Positions 44,441 through 56,460 are shown, numbered from the stretch's first letter. The stretch: 64,000 nt of DNA from Macrobrachium rosenbergii (GCF_040412425.1 NC_089749.1:38279570-38343569); one strand, 5' to 3'. The notes: generated by a model from the letters alone, not told the origin. Program-made: numbers and translations.

Positions 44441-45620
44441 CACTCCTATCAATTGGTTATCATGTGGTTCTGTTTTTTTTTTTCTTCTTTCTTACACAGA
44501 GTAGTTTACCTTGCTCTAACTTACAAATGAAATAAATACATTTCTGAACTCCCATGTGAGAGCTCAATAAATTATTACCTCCACTGACTTCTCTGTAGTT
44601 TAGTTCATCTGAAGACGTTGCACTGTGGCAACAGAGCAGCCGTAGTGATAAATGTTGTAAGTGTAGCAATTTTAAACTAACACAAGTACATTGATGGATT
44701 AACAGTTTGTGTTTCTGCTCTGCAACTTAGTCATAAAGATACTAAGGAAATATGAAGAGGTAACAAAAAAATTGCTCAACAATATGAAAGCCATTAATTT
44801 TAATGAATACAGTATACATAAAAAGCTATGCCCCAAAACTATGTGTATGTTAATATCTGTAACATAGCAGTCAAAACCAAAGAAATGCCTAAGTGATGCT
44901 ACAGGGTACTAACAATTAAGCAACCAGCTCTTTACACTGAAGAAGTAGTTAACAGCTATTTATTTATAGAAATTAACTAACTAATAGCTTTGAATGAAAT
45001 TGTACTTACCTTTTTATATAATTAAACTTGTTGACATCTTTGGTGGAATGGAAACATATCTTGTGAAGATTATTCTACAGAGACTTACCAAATAGCAAGA
45101 GCTCTGACCTTCTACATAACTTTACAAACATAATTTTGATAATCTGTGTGCAGCTGAAAGTAAGCCAAAGAAAGTGTGTTTACTGTGATATGAGAATTAA
45201 TGTCAATGCGTGCAAGCAATTCATCTGGCTTACTAAATAATTGCACATGGAACATGAAATTTGGCTTTATAAATATTGGTGTGAATTGGTAATTTTATGT
45301 CAATAAAGCTTAATGTATTAATTCCATTCTCAGAGTTGTGTTCTTATGCTTAATAAAAGCATATGAGAAAGTGTTTAAACTACCCTCTACTGTATATGCA
45401 ACATTTGGTAGCAGACACTGAAAAAACCACAGATGGTCTACAGCAACACAACCCGGGGGTCCAACAGGATTGGAATATTCACCAGTTAGAGCGCAAATAC
45501 CAGAGACACTCTACAAGAACACCATCTGAAGAGCCTATACAGAAGCTTCATTACTAACTTACTGAAATGCAAGCCTCTGCTACTATTCTGGTAGATTTTG
45601 ATGCAGCAGCAAAATTGAGT
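44441..45620. other. A/T-rich DNA, nothing assigned
   Basis: No recognised coding or repeat feature. It has a T10 run near 44,474. Confidence 0.4.
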
Positions 45621-45629
45621 GTGAAAAAA

Positions 45630-45960
45630 AGGATTTTGACAAAGGAAAAATCTATTTCTGGAGAGGGGCCCGTGTCACCCGGTGAAAAAGTCCATTCAGC
45701 ACTTATTTCTAGGTAATTCCGTTGCTAGATACCAGAGAAAGCTAAATGAAATGCTGGAGTTACTACCCCCAGAGCGAGCTCCACTAGATGGAGTCGTGTA
45801 TGGAAAAGGGTGAACTACAAAAACACGGAACCTTATCCTATAGAGATTCCCAATGTCAAAAGTCCCAACGAGAGAGGTGCCGATACAAGCCCATGCACTA
45901 CTCGCGGACTGTATACAAGGCAACACTAGCCGCATTCCATTTTAGCACGTTTTTTCGTTC
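45630..45960 (+). repeat. Terminal repeat of D
   Basis: Aligns with the B left repeat: CACCCGGTGAAA, CATTCAGCACTTATTTCTAGG, GGAGTTACTACCCCCAG, GTCGTGTATG, CATTCCATTTTAGCA. Diverged by several small deletions. The outermost 40 bp match the right end of B instead. Confidence 0.85.
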
Positions 45961-46295
45961 ACACGTAATTTCGTTGTGATCCTTATTTTGTGCTCTATTT
46001 TGGATTTTTATGGCATCCTCGCAAAAGGTTCTTCTTCAATTACTTGAGTACCAGTGTTTTGTTGTTTTTAGGCGATTGAGGCTCCTTATTTTCCTTTAGT
46101 TTAATAATTAAAGGGATTTATAACGCCCGTCTCGATCTCCTCTCACGTCGTCTCTTGACCTCTCTTGGTCTTGGGTCGGCATGTTTGTTTTGTGTTTTTT
46201 ATTTGTATCCCTTTTTATTTGGGATATTTTACCATTAATGATCCCTAACTTTAGTGGGTTTGATTAATTTTATGTTTGTTCTGTACCCCCTTTAC

Positions 46296-46660
46296 TACGA
46301 GAAGTGCTGTTTAGCGTTTAGGCTACAAGCTACCCCCTCGGGCCCATTCGCTTTTTATCATGGCTTCATTACGAGAGTGATATTTAACATTTAGGCTACA
46401 AGCTACCCCCTCGGGCCCATTCGCCTCTTATCATGGCTTCATTACGAGAGTGATGTTTAGCGTTTAGGCTACGAGCTACCCCCTCGGGCCCATTCGCCTT
46501 TTATCATGGCTTCATTACGAGAGTGATGTTTAGCGTTTAGGCTACGAGCTACCCCCTCGGGCCCATTCGCTTTTTATCGTGGCTTCATTACGAGAAGTGT
46601 TGTTGAGCGTTTAGGCTACGAGCTTCCCCCTCGAGCCCATTCGCTTATTATCATGGCCTC
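46296..46660 (+). repeat. 73-bp tandem repeat in D leader, five units
   Basis: Units begin ACGAGAGTGATGTTTAGCG or close variants near 46,298, 46,372, 46,443, 46,516 and 46,589. Each contains TTAGGCTACGAGCTACCCCC, TCGGGCCCATTCGC and TATCATGGCTTCATT. Copy B has one equivalent unit near 23,245-23,320. Confidence 0.9.
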
Positions 46661-48539
46661 ATTATGCTTTATTTTTGTCCCTCACTTCTCTTAGCCTTTG
46701 GGGATCTTATTTTCATTGGTACTGTTACGGTTTTTACTTTGTTTTTACTTTGTTTTTATAATTTTATTTATTTTGTGAATTTTGTGTTCCCTTCCTGGTC
46801 AAGTGCTGTCTTGCTGTTTAGGCTACGTGGTTCCCCCTCGGGCCTATTCGCTTCTTATTTTGGCTTTATTTTGCCTTGTTTTAGACTCACTTCTCTAAGC
46901 GTATGGGAACATGATTTTCATTGGTACATTTAATTTTTGACCTTGTGCTTGGATGCTTTTGAATTTTGGGGTACTTTCATTTAACTGGAGATCGGTCATG
47001 TCCCTTCACGTTCATGTTGTGTTGGGCCTGCCTATCCTCCTACATGTACCTTATAGACAATTTTTGTTTTATTATGAATTATTTGAGTTATTGGTTAGCC
47101 TTTACCCCTCTCCTAGGCTTCCTTCCTTTACATCGCCTCAGTTAGGTTAGCCTAGGGGTTGGCTGTAACACTTTCTCCCTTCGGGGAAAAGTCGTTAAGG
47201 GGGGGACCATCTCGATCTGTACGTATGAGTTTCATGTCTGTGATCTCGTTCTGTACATGTGTGTTTTATGTCGGGTGCTTCCCTTTGTTTGGTTTTGGCT
47301 TGGATATATTGCCTACGTCCACCCTCTCCCTGTTTCGGCTTTTCACTTAGGCTAATGTTCCTAATAAGTTAAGCTGGAATAGCGAGGGTTTACCTGCGTA
47401 GCCTATCTTAGTTAAATCCTTCTTTGGGCTGCTTACCAATGGTGACCGGGAGTGTTCTCCCCACTCCTGTTCACACTTCTTTTACCGACTATATATATAT
47501 ATTATTTTGTGGTATTGAGAGTCCCCTTATCTCCCTTTTATCCTTTGCTCTCTCTCTCCCCTTGGTTTGTTTTCAAGGTTTGTTAACTTTCCAAGGCTTG
47601 AGAGCAATTTATCCTTATTTTATGTTGTAGCCTACATCCCCTCCCTCTGCATTGATTGATTGTCCCTCGGTGTGTCTGAGTTGGCACTCCACCTGGACCT
47701 GGAGGTGACCGGGAGTGCTCTCCCCACTCCTGTTCACACTCCTTTTATCTTTCTTTGCTCTCCTGGCCGTAGAGGTTTTTGCCCTTCCTCTCCTTTTTCT
47801 CTCGCACTTGTCGTGCAACACAGCTTACATAGCGAGGGGATCTATGAGAATCTCTGGGCGCCCGGGAGTGCTGTCCCACCCTGGTCGCTGCTTTGGGTTA
47901 CCAACCTCTTGGCCTATCCTTCCCCTTCCTTTTACGTCGACTATTTCCTTCGTGGTGCTTCCTACATGTTCGCACCTCACTGTTGGGATCTCATACGAGG
48001 CCAGTTAGCGTTTTCCACCTAACTGTCTTCTGTTTTATTTACTTTTGGCGTTCCCCTCCTTTTTGCTACTACCTGTTCGGTGTTTCGTTATCTTGTTGGG
48101 CGCTCTCCTTGCTTACTGCTACGGCGGTTTTAGTGTTTAGCGGTCGGCGTTTATTCCCCCACCGCTATCACCGTTCAGGATATCCTCCTCCGGGGTTTTC
48201 CTCTCTTGGCTCGGAGTGCGCCCACTTCCGAACAGTTCATAACCTTCCCACATTTTGTTCAAACATGATCGCTTCGGTATGTTCCGTTGACTCTGTTTTT
48301 ATGTCTATGAGTTTTGTCCTGTTAGCCCGGTTTTCTCTCCGGTTTTCTCCGGGAGTTTTCCTGGTCTGACTAGGCTAGTCGCTGCTACGGTACTCTGCTC
48401 CGGCATCCGTTCCAGCATGCCCTTTTCTCATACGTTCTCGGCTGGTTTTGTCAAGTGCAGGAATGCTCCGCTATCCTGCAACAAACCAGCGATCACGGAG
48501 TCTATAGTTCCCATTCCGGTGCGCAGTCTGTTTTGGATG

Positions 48540-49260
48540 TATAGTTTGGCACGGAAGGTTATGAAGTATGCTATGCTCTCCCCAAGCAGACTTCTTGATG
48601 AACCCGTAGGTTTTATATATACCTGTCGGTTTCGTCTCCGCCAAACTCCGCCTCATGTGACTTATTCTTGGCTCGGAAGCTTGTAAAGTACGCTATGCTC
48701 TCTCCGAGCAGGCTACTTGATGAATCCGTAGGTTTTATTTACACCAGTCGGTTTTATCTCGCCAAACGCCGCCTCATTTGGCTTATTATTAGTCGTTTGG
48801 CACCCGGCAGATTGCGTTGTACGCTATGCTCTCCCGAGCAGGCTACCTGATGAATCCGTAGGTTTCATATACACCTGTTGGTTTTACCTCCGTCAAGCTC
48901 CGCCTCATGTGGCTTATTATTAGTCGCTCTTTCGGCGATAAATCGGTAGGTTTCACATATACGCCTATCGATTTCCCTCCGCCAAACTCCGTCTCCGGGC
49001 GAGATTCTCGTTAAATCGGTAGGTTTCATATAAACCTATCGGTTCTCCGCCTCTTGTGGCTTATTAATAGTTAATCTTTCGGTGTTTGGGCTCTCTCTGG
49101 GCGAGATTCTCGGTGGATCGGTAGGTTTCATATACGCCTATCGATTTCCTCCGCCAAACTCCGTTTCCGGGCGAGATTCTCGATAAATTGGTAGGTTTCA
49201 TATACACCTATCGGTTTTTCCTTCGCCAAACTCCGTCTTATGTGACTTATTAATAGTTGT
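48540..49260 (+). repeat. Tandem amplification of the gag exon-end segment in D
   Basis: Six or seven uneven units (about 65-130 bp) repeat GCTATGCTCTC, CTTGATGAATCCGTAGGTTT, ATATACACCTGTCGGTTT and CCGCCAAACTCCG. The first unit aligns with the end of the B zinc-finger exon and its donor (GATGAGTCGGTAAGTT at 25,138). So an exon end with its splice donor, plus intron, has been multiplied. Confidence 0.75.
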
Positions 49261-49329
49261 TCTTCCGGTGTCTGGGGTCCTAATTTTTCCCCCTCCTGGA
49301 GGCCGGCCGCAAGTCTCGTAACTCTTCGC

Positions 49330-49620
49330 TTCAAGTTAACTGTTTACGGAGAGTTTTCTGAAGACGTTGCGGCCTTCTGTCTCGTTCTCGAACCTGTGAA
49401 CATCGTCCCGGAGCGATAAGTAGGTGCGGGAATAATTGAGGCAAACCTTTTCCGCTTAGTTCGGAATTAGGTGAGGCAAACTTTTCCTTTAGGGGATTCA
49501 TTAGCTTCTCATCCCTTTTCGACGGTTCCTGGTCTACCGTCCCTAAGGAAAAAAAAAAAAAAAAAAAAAAAAGAAAAAAAGAAGAGAAAGAGAGAGAAAA
49601 AGAGAGAGAGAGAGAGAGAG

Positions 49621-49663
<43 letters not shown>

Positions 49664-50165
49664 CAAGAAGACCCGCTCGGGGCCCCTCGAGGACGTCTCG
49701 GATCTCTAATCCGGTGCCATCTACGAGTTTGGCCTCGTCTTCTGGAAAGGACACGGCCCAAGCAAAGCAAGCGGTTACCCCTACTTTCTTTGTTGAAAAC
49801 TCTTTTACGGGTCTCCTTATAAGGAGCTCGATTTGAGGGTCACTGTCAACCTATTAAACTAACTATCTACCTCATGGTCCGTGCCTTCCCTTTCCCAGGA
49901 GCTTAAATCCCAAGAGATTAATCTCAAGACTCATTGTCAATGGATCACCTGTTAAATCCTGCTCCGTTCCGGAATTCTATCGTTCCGGACACCTCCACCT
50001 CTTTTCCCCTCCAGTCTGGGGAATCTTGGCGCCTTCCCTTTATGCTTCCCAGCATGAAGGCACCCTCCTGTCGGGGGTGTGGGCACACGGAGGTTGGTGG
50101 AAGGGCATTTCTTCCCTTCCGGTCTGGTATCCCCTTATCCGGGACACGGGACCCCGATCCAGAAA
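49330..50165 (+). pseudogene. Gag remnant (copy D)
   Basis: Shares with B: GAAGACGTTGCGGCC, CCTTTAGGGGATTCATTAGC, GGTCTACCGTCCCTAAGG, then NSIVPDTSTSFPLQSGE and SWRLPFMLPSMKAP (compare SLPPFDKGNPWRLTLYAP) and FLPFRSGIPLSGT. Frames are lost. Interrupted at 49,548-49,659 by homopolymer and GA tracts. Confidence 0.75.
49548..49659. repeat. poly-A / (GA)n / poly-T tract
   Basis: An A-rich run of about 25, an A/G-rich stretch, (GA) units and a T run of about 36, within the gag remnant of D. A/T-homopolymer lengths should be treated as uncertain. Confidence 0.9.
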
Positions 50166-50550
50166 TTACTGTTAATAGTCTTGAAGAAGAATGATAGCCC
50201 AAAGTTACAGTTCAACTGCACTTTCGGGAGTAAAGAAAGGTACAATTCGAATTTATGTAAATAATGATTTGGTTACTGATTTTCTGATGCGGAGGATATA
50301 GCAGATATGACTGAGGAATCTTGTTTTGAAGCATATCATAATCACTAATTATTACAAGAATTAATATACTAGAGAGATGATCATAACTACCAGCGGGAAA
50401 CTGAGTCTGTACGTGGGTTATATGATAGTACTGTATGCCAGAAGAAAAAGGCATGATAACAGTATGATAAGAGAAGTGATTACAGTTTTAGAGAATAATC
50501 AAGATAAATGACTACAATTCTGAGAAAGACAAATTACAAATTTTACAGTT
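50166..50550. other. Unassigned spacer
   Basis: A/T-rich, between the break of D and the left tip of F. Nothing recognised. Confidence 0.4.
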
Positions 50551-50880
50551 AATTTGTATTTTTCCCAGGATACAAACTTACACTTTCATATGCAGAGTTT
50601 CTTGTTCAGGGCAAACTTTGGTTCTCTTGCCTCAAAAACAAAATCCTGTCACCTAGGCCTGTGGTCCGTCATGACCTCAAGCAGCCTATCTCATCCACTG
50701 TGTAAATCACCCTCTGCGGCTAGTCTAATGTTCTGCTGGAGATAAACTACCTGAGGGGCAGCTGATGAGGTTAAAAACTGCCTCTATGAAAGTGTAGGTT
50801 GTTTCCTAAGAAAAATACAAATTGCTATAAAAATTCATAATTTGATCTGATGGGAATACAGACCTACGCTTTCATAAATA
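50551..50880 (+). repeat. 3' terminal repeat and ICR of F
   Basis: The tip AATTTGTATTTTTCCCAGG plus ATACAAACTTACACTTTCAT returns in reverse complement at about 50,782-50,825 as TATGAAAGTGTAGG and AGAAAAATACAAATT. It is then joined to ATAAAAATTCATAATTTG and ACCTACGCTTTCATAAATAC, which should match the missing 5' tip. Confidence 0.7.
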
Positions 50881-50977
50881 CAGACTGACTCTTAGTTGGA
50901 AGGACGATCTGTGCCCACCAATCTGAATGGGCATGCCTCATGTATGAGGTGCCCATGGGAGACACTAACTATAGGTA

Positions 50978-51018
50978 TAGCAGAGTTCACTGCTCTTTGC
51001 AGCTAAGTCCCGGCCACT
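50978..51018 (+). repeat. Left terminal inverted repeat of the Tc1/mariner element
   Basis: TAGCAGAGTTCACTGCTCTT through GCAGCTAAGTCCCGGCCACT. The partner is the reverse complement of 54,815-54,855. Confidence 0.9.
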
Positions 51019-52432
51019 GCTTACGTCATAGCCACTCTTTGAAGCTGATGTTTTCGGAAAACAGGTTAATCTGTGGTTCTTTTCATCTTCATTAATTTAG
51101 CAATGGTTGTTTTACCGAGCTAAATTAAGTTCTGCTGATTATCAAAAGGAAAGGTTATTGTTATCCCTTGAAGTAAAATCATAATACACACCTCCCTAGA
51201 AATGGAAAAAAAATAGGAAAATATGAATGAAGTCAGCAGTGTTCCGCGATGCTACAATGTAGCTTATCGTAACTGAGGTTCACCTGAAAACGGGGATGAC
51301 AAAGGGAAATGTCTGCGTTCGAATCGGTGCACTTAAATTACATGGCAATGGTGATTACCGTCTGATATTATCAAGCATGTTCACCATTCTAAATCTAAAC
51401 ACAAAGACTGTCACGGAGTAGCTATGCAAACTGGTATTTCATACTGATTTTAGGAAATTTGACCACACTTTAATAATTACAAAATATATTTCATTGCAAT
51501 CGCTCACACATTCGGTGGGATGACAAGCAGTGACTGCACTTTACAAAACTAGCGCAGGACATCAACTTACATTCAATGTTCGCATATTTATTTCTATTCT
51601 TATATCATATTCGTTATGAATAACATTTCATTCGAAAATATAACATTGTTTTATTAACCAACCTGTGTCTTTTATGAATTATTTTTTTACACTGTTGAAT
51701 CTAATTCTGTAAGAAAAGAACCATTCAGAAGTGTCACTGGAGTTTATGCACAAACTGGCAATCAACTGATTATGTGGCAACTGCAGACGACAAGGGCTTC
51801 TTCCACTCGATGCACTACATTCTTTCTGTATGTCTATGAACCTTCATATTTGACTTATTAATCGTCTGTATAAGGGTAAGACAAGTTTTGTTCACCCTTA
51901 AATAAATCTTACGTATAAAACTGATATACAGTACATTATTGTTCACAGTCATTTTTAATAATCGAAAGTTTTCTTGGCACCCTTCACTTCCAATAATCCT
52001 GTATTGAGTAAAGTGTTGGAATTGATTTAAGTGATTAAAACTTTATACTTTTAGATATCAACATACATAGCTGTAATATAAATATAAGAATGATCGATTT
52101 GCTTCGTAGTTAATAAAAAAAGTCACCGAAAAAGAATGTTCTGTTAAGATATGGGCTCTCCTAACTTGTTGAAACTCGTAGCAATAGGCCTATGTTTGGC
52201 TAAAAGTTACAGTATGATAGGCTATCCAAACCATACCAAGTATAATTTGCTGAGAAATGTCTTAAGGACATTATCTCCTTTTCAAGTAACAGAATAAAAA
52301 AAATTATATCATAAAATATTAGCGTAAAGAATTATCTGCTTACTACTGTTAATTAAAATTTAGTCGTTTGTTTGAATTAAAAGTATTCGAAAGCTTTATG
52401 AATACAGTCTGCGCTAGAATATTCTTATAACA

Positions 52433-52435
<3 letters not shown>

Positions 52436-52465
<30 letters not shown>
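52436..52465. repeat. (GA)n microsatellite
   Basis: About 15 GA units upstream of the transposase remnant. Confidence 0.95.
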
Positions 52466-52469
<4 letters not shown>

Positions 52470-52513
52470 TTGACAGTTCCCTATCTTTTTGTCCAGCCGG
52501 GTAACCTACAAGA

Positions 52514-53756
52514 ATGCCTGCAAAATCAAATGAATCATGGGCTACTCGTAGACTAACAAGCCGAACAAGAGCCGTGATCTTGAACATACACAGGTACTTC
52601 TGAAGTCAGAACCCAGAAATGTGTGAGACTTAGTTGATTGCAATGACATCTAAAGTCACGGGAGTCTCAGTGAAGTCCATTTACAGTATTAAAAAGCAAT
52701 CCATGGATGGCGGCATAAAATCTCCCCCGCCCAGGAAAGTACAATTCCCAGTTTTAGGGAAATTAGACAATTTTGATAAAGACTGCACACGTAAAGAAAT
52801 CCTTTCATTTTATGAAAGGGGCGATCTTCCAACAATGAACGCAGTTCTGGATAGGGTAAAGGAGCCACCCATCAACTTCCTGAGGAGCCTTAGCTCAATG
52901 AAAAGGATTGTTAAACAGCTTGGGTTCCTCTTCAGAGAGGCACAAAGTGGTAGATATTTCCCAATGGAAAAATGGGATGTGGTTGCTGCTAGAAATAAAC
53001 ACCTAAGGTTAATCAAAAGCAATAGGAAGCAAAGCAATCCCCGACCAGAGATATACTTGGATGAAACTTTGGTTAATCAAAATGAATGCGTTGCCAAGTG
53101 TTGGACAGTAAAGGACGGATCTGTGGGTCCAAAATTGAAGACAGGGAAAGGGGCAAGGTTCATTATTGTTCATGCTGGTGGAGATAATGGATTTACACCA
53201 GGGGCACTCCTCATGTTCAAATCTAAAACTGGAACCAGGGAGATTATCACGATTCTATGAATCACGAATGTTTCCAATCATGGTTTGAGAATCAACTTTT
53301 ACCAAATATCCCAAGAAATTCTCTAATCATCATGGACAACGCATCGTACCACTCAAAGATTATGAATAAAGCACCAACTGAAAGTTCAAAAAAATGCCAA
53401 ATAATCCAGTGGTTAACAGAAAACAAGATTCCTCATGATCCACCTCTTACGAAGGTTGAACTGCTCTGCCTTGTTAAATTAAACACAATCAGGTCTTTTG
53501 TATTGATGAAATGGCACATGAAAAGGGACATGAAGTATTACGGCTGCCTCCATATCACAGCCATCTGAACCCTATCGAACTGATTTGGGCTCAATTAAAG
53601 TCATCGATTCGAAGCCAGAAATCTAATGCCAATCAAACTCTTCAACAGATAGACGCAGTAACTAGAGGAGCGATAGAAGCAATTAATGCAGATGACTGGA
53701 AAAAATGTATTCGTCACACCAGAAAGATAGAGGAGGAATATATAAAAAAGATATAG
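52514..53756 (+). pseudogene. IS630/Tc1/mariner-type DDE transposase
   Basis: An ATG at 52,514 (MPAKSNESWATRRL) opens the same frame as the main body, but TGA near 52,601 and TAG near 52,631 interrupt it. The N-terminal part has a helix-turn-helix segment (VTGVSVKSIYSIKKQ), then TRKEILSFYERGDLPTMNAV. Catalytic residues: first Asp in EIYLDETLVN, second Asp in LIIMDNASYHS, Glu in LPPYHSHLNPIELIWAQLK. Frameshifts lie near 53,237 and 53,485. Reading across the second one, about 79-80 residues separate the second Asp and the Glu. That is far wider than DD34E Tc1 and near the DD82E spacing I recall for the Sailor group; the assignment is from memory. Not functional. Confidence 0.85.
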
Positions 53757-54814
53757 CAGTTAACCATTTGATAGAAAGTTTAGTTATAGACATTAGTGAA
53801 GACACCTCAGATTCAGAATATAGCAAAGATGATTGATGTTTACCTTGGTTATCAGCTTTCACTGATTATGTTATGTTTGTTTACCAGGTCAGAATTGATT
53901 TTATAATTGGTTATCAGCTTAATTCGTTATTTGTTTGATTAGGCTATCATATATTTTGTTGCTTCTGTTATTATCATATTATTGCACATTGTTCTTTTGT
54001 TGATAAATTCAGTCTTTGAAGGTCCACTTTGTTTCATTATAACCTCCTTAAATTGATTTATTCTACAAATATATCACTATCTTTTTTTTGGCTGGGGTGT
54101 TATTTACCACCAATAAGTAACTTACATGTCTCATATATGGAGTAGTATGCTTGCCATCGGCTACATGCTCAAAAGTTTTACTTTTACTCTCTGTGGTATA
54201 AGTGGCCTGCCATCGCCTCAGAATAAAAAAAAATGATGTCTAGACCTTTGCCCTGTCATTGACTCAAAATATATGAAATTGACATGTAGGCCTATGCCAT
54301 GTCATCACCTCAAAATATAAGAAATTGACATGTAGGCCTATGCCCCGTCATTGCCTCAAAATATAAGAATGTTATATGTAGGCCTAATCTCACAGTGATA
54401 TGAACATTATGATGAATTAATCCCCTATTATTGGAACTGGCTGCATAAGTCTATGCTTCATTTCAGTTGATGTGGTCTATGAGGAACCGCTTATGTAGGC
54501 CAACACCAATTTAAAAGAAAAAACAAAAAGCAAGATGCTTGTGTATTTAGGTTGTGCATGATAAAAAAAAAAGATGCACAGACAGAATGATCCAAGATAA
54601 GAACTTCTTAATGATATTATATAACTTAATACATCTTTTATCGGAGATGTTAATAGCCTACTTCACAACTCTGGGAATTCAAATCTGTGGTGTCATCATT
54701 CATGCATGGAACCCAGCATGACCAAACAGAGTCAAATCCATACTGGTAATCATTTGGACTGTTAATTAGTGTGATGTCATTCCCCTTTCGAGAACTAGCC
54801 AATCACTGGCGTGA

Positions 54815-54855
54815 AGTGGGCGGGACTTAGCTGCAAAGAGCGGTGGACTCTGCTA
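54815..54855 (-). repeat. Right terminal inverted repeat of the Tc1/mariner element
   Basis: Ends GGTGGACTCTGCTA then TA. Matches the left repeat in inverse orientation with three mismatches. Confidence 0.9.
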
Positions 54856-54857
54856 TA

Positions 54858-55690
54858 GTTGAGGTCACAGGCCTATCTACTACACAAATGTTAGCATAAC
54901 ATCCCACACTCACCAGTCCTTCAAAAAGTCCTGATGGGTCCTCTTTAGTGCCTGTGGCAGAGCTCATCCATCCTCAAAGAGTGTAAGAGACCTCGTCGCG
55001 CCGATCGCAGTCTCTTTTGAGCACACGTGTGTGTGCGTGTGTCATACCTTCGGAGGGACCCAGACAAAGAGAGAAACAAGAGCATCCTGTTTTCTCTCTC
55101 CCAAGGAACGCAACTTCTACCATACACTATTTCCGTCTGTTTCTCCCTAACCATTGTTGTCTCGATTTAGGTACAATCACCACTACTTGCATTGCCATAC
55201 AAGCATCTAATCATGTACTCATAATGTTCCACTGAATCTTTTGTATCAAACGGTATGTATGTTTCTGTTTGTGAAGACGCCAAACGTCTCGCCATTTCAC
55301 ATATATTATGCTACTGCATTGTATTCATTAATCTGTCTCGAATCTCATGCAATTGGCCATATGTGGAATTTCCTGGCCTTTCCATTGATAAATGTTTTTA
55401 TCACTGTACGTTTATTATGCCTCTCACAATCGCCACCTGTTTGTCTGCCGACAAACACAGATGTCCAAAACATTACCTATGTTTTGCCCTGTCTGTGTGT
55501 AGATGCTACTTTGCAGCTCGCACCAGCCAATAACAATTTCGAAGATTCTGTACATTCATTCAGTAAGGAACCACCAATAAACCAGTCAACACCCAGCCAG
55601 TATGTCACTCTATGCCATCCTTACAAGAGGAGGGAGTGGGTTCTATACCTCAGACACCCTGCTGGGCTGCAACTATGGGGCCTAGGGTGT
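54858..55690. other. 3' noncoding part of F, or another insertion; unassigned
   Basis: Lies between the Tc1/mariner element and the recombinase remnant of F. It contains a GTGTGTGTGCGTGTGT tract near 55,025 and open frames without recognised domains (the longest on the plus strand, 55,241-55,726). A solo LTR cannot be excluded, but I see no matching ends. Confidence 0.35.
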
Positions 55691-55699
55691 GTGTCAAGG

Positions 55700-56460
55700 G
55701 ACTTACGGGCTAAGTTTCTCGAGTAGAAGGTCATGAATGTGGCTGGCACTTTCATACACCTGACTTCAACAGAGTGACCCTGTTGGAGTTGTAGGCACTT
55801 GTGATGACGACTTCACCTCAACTGGAAGGAGGCAGTACTTTTAGAGGCCTACTTCTTCACTACGCCTGTACTGACAAAGAGTCTCTTGCACTTGGGTTTC
55901 AGGGGTGCCATTCCCTTCAAATATTACATCAGGGCTCTCATCAAGCAAAGCAACATCTTCTCTGCATCTCTTGCCGAAGTTCTTCGGGGAGAGGGGGGGT
56001 TAAAAAGCGTTCCAATCTGAGGCCTGGGACTGAGGGGTCTTGAGTTTTTGCCACAAACTCCTGTACAACCTGCAGGGACACAGAAAACCAACCTTCAACA
56101 TGGGTGACGACATACAAAAAGCCAGTAGTTCCCCACCCCTTTTGGCAGAGGCGAGTCCAAGAAGAATACAGTCTTGAGGGTGAGGTTCCCGTCTGGGACC
56201 TGGAAGAGGGACTCACGGTTGGCTCCCCATAAGGAAGCAAGGACCTTGGTGACATCCCTACCTCTCCCGCAGGGCAATTCTTATAGAAACCCATTAGGAT
56301 GGCCGATAACTCCAAAGACTTAGAGAGGCTAATGCCCCTCAGCCAGAAAGCGTAGGTGAGGGCTGCCCTGTAGCCCTTGATGGTAGTTACTGACAGGGTC
56401 TTTTCATATATCAGGAAAACCAGGAAGTCTGCAATGTCCTTCACAGATATCTTGAGGGAT
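55700..56460 (-). pseudogene. DIRS tyrosine recombinase (element F)
   Basis: Reads KDIADFLVFLIYEKTLSVTT, IKGYRAALTYAFWLRGISLS (compare IADFLLYLREQ and STIKGYRSMLSSVFRHRG in G), then KTQDPSVPGLRLERFLTPPL, a degraded LMRALMYYLKG block and near 55,730 TFMTFYSRNLA, the catalytic tyrosine block (compare FASHYLRDV). HxxR was not found. Several frameshifts. Confidence 0.75.

Larger units (their letters stand above)
45621..50165 (+). mobile_element. DIRS copy D, 3'-truncated, leader expanded by tandem repeats
   Basis: Plus-strand member of the A/B/C family. Terminal repeat at about 45,630-45,960, leader with an ATG at 46,012, a recognisable but degraded zinc-finger exon, and gag remains up to about 50,165, after which similarity to B stops. 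RT, RNase H and YR are absent. Its left tip (AAGGATTTTGACAAAGG) is the 3'-type tip, unlike B, whose left tip is the 5' type. Confidence 0.8.
50978..54855 (+). mobile_element. Tc1/mariner-superfamily transposon
   Basis: A 3.9-kb element flanked by TA duplications (50,976-50,977 and 54,856-54,857). Terminal inverted repeats of about 41 bp begin TAGCAGAGT and share GCTCTTTGCAGCTAAGTCCC, with three mismatches. It encodes a degraded DDE transposase at 52,514-53,756. It is inserted in DIRS element F. Confidence 0.88.

Noticed and set aside
47420..48370. Hydrophobic frames in D leader resembling membrane proteins
   Set aside because: Composition effect of T/C-rich sequence. The equivalent leader region of B lacks the same frames.
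54930..55570. Possible solo LTR beside element F
   Set aside because: No matching TG and CA ends with a target duplication could be identified, and no LTR-retrotransposon coding was found.
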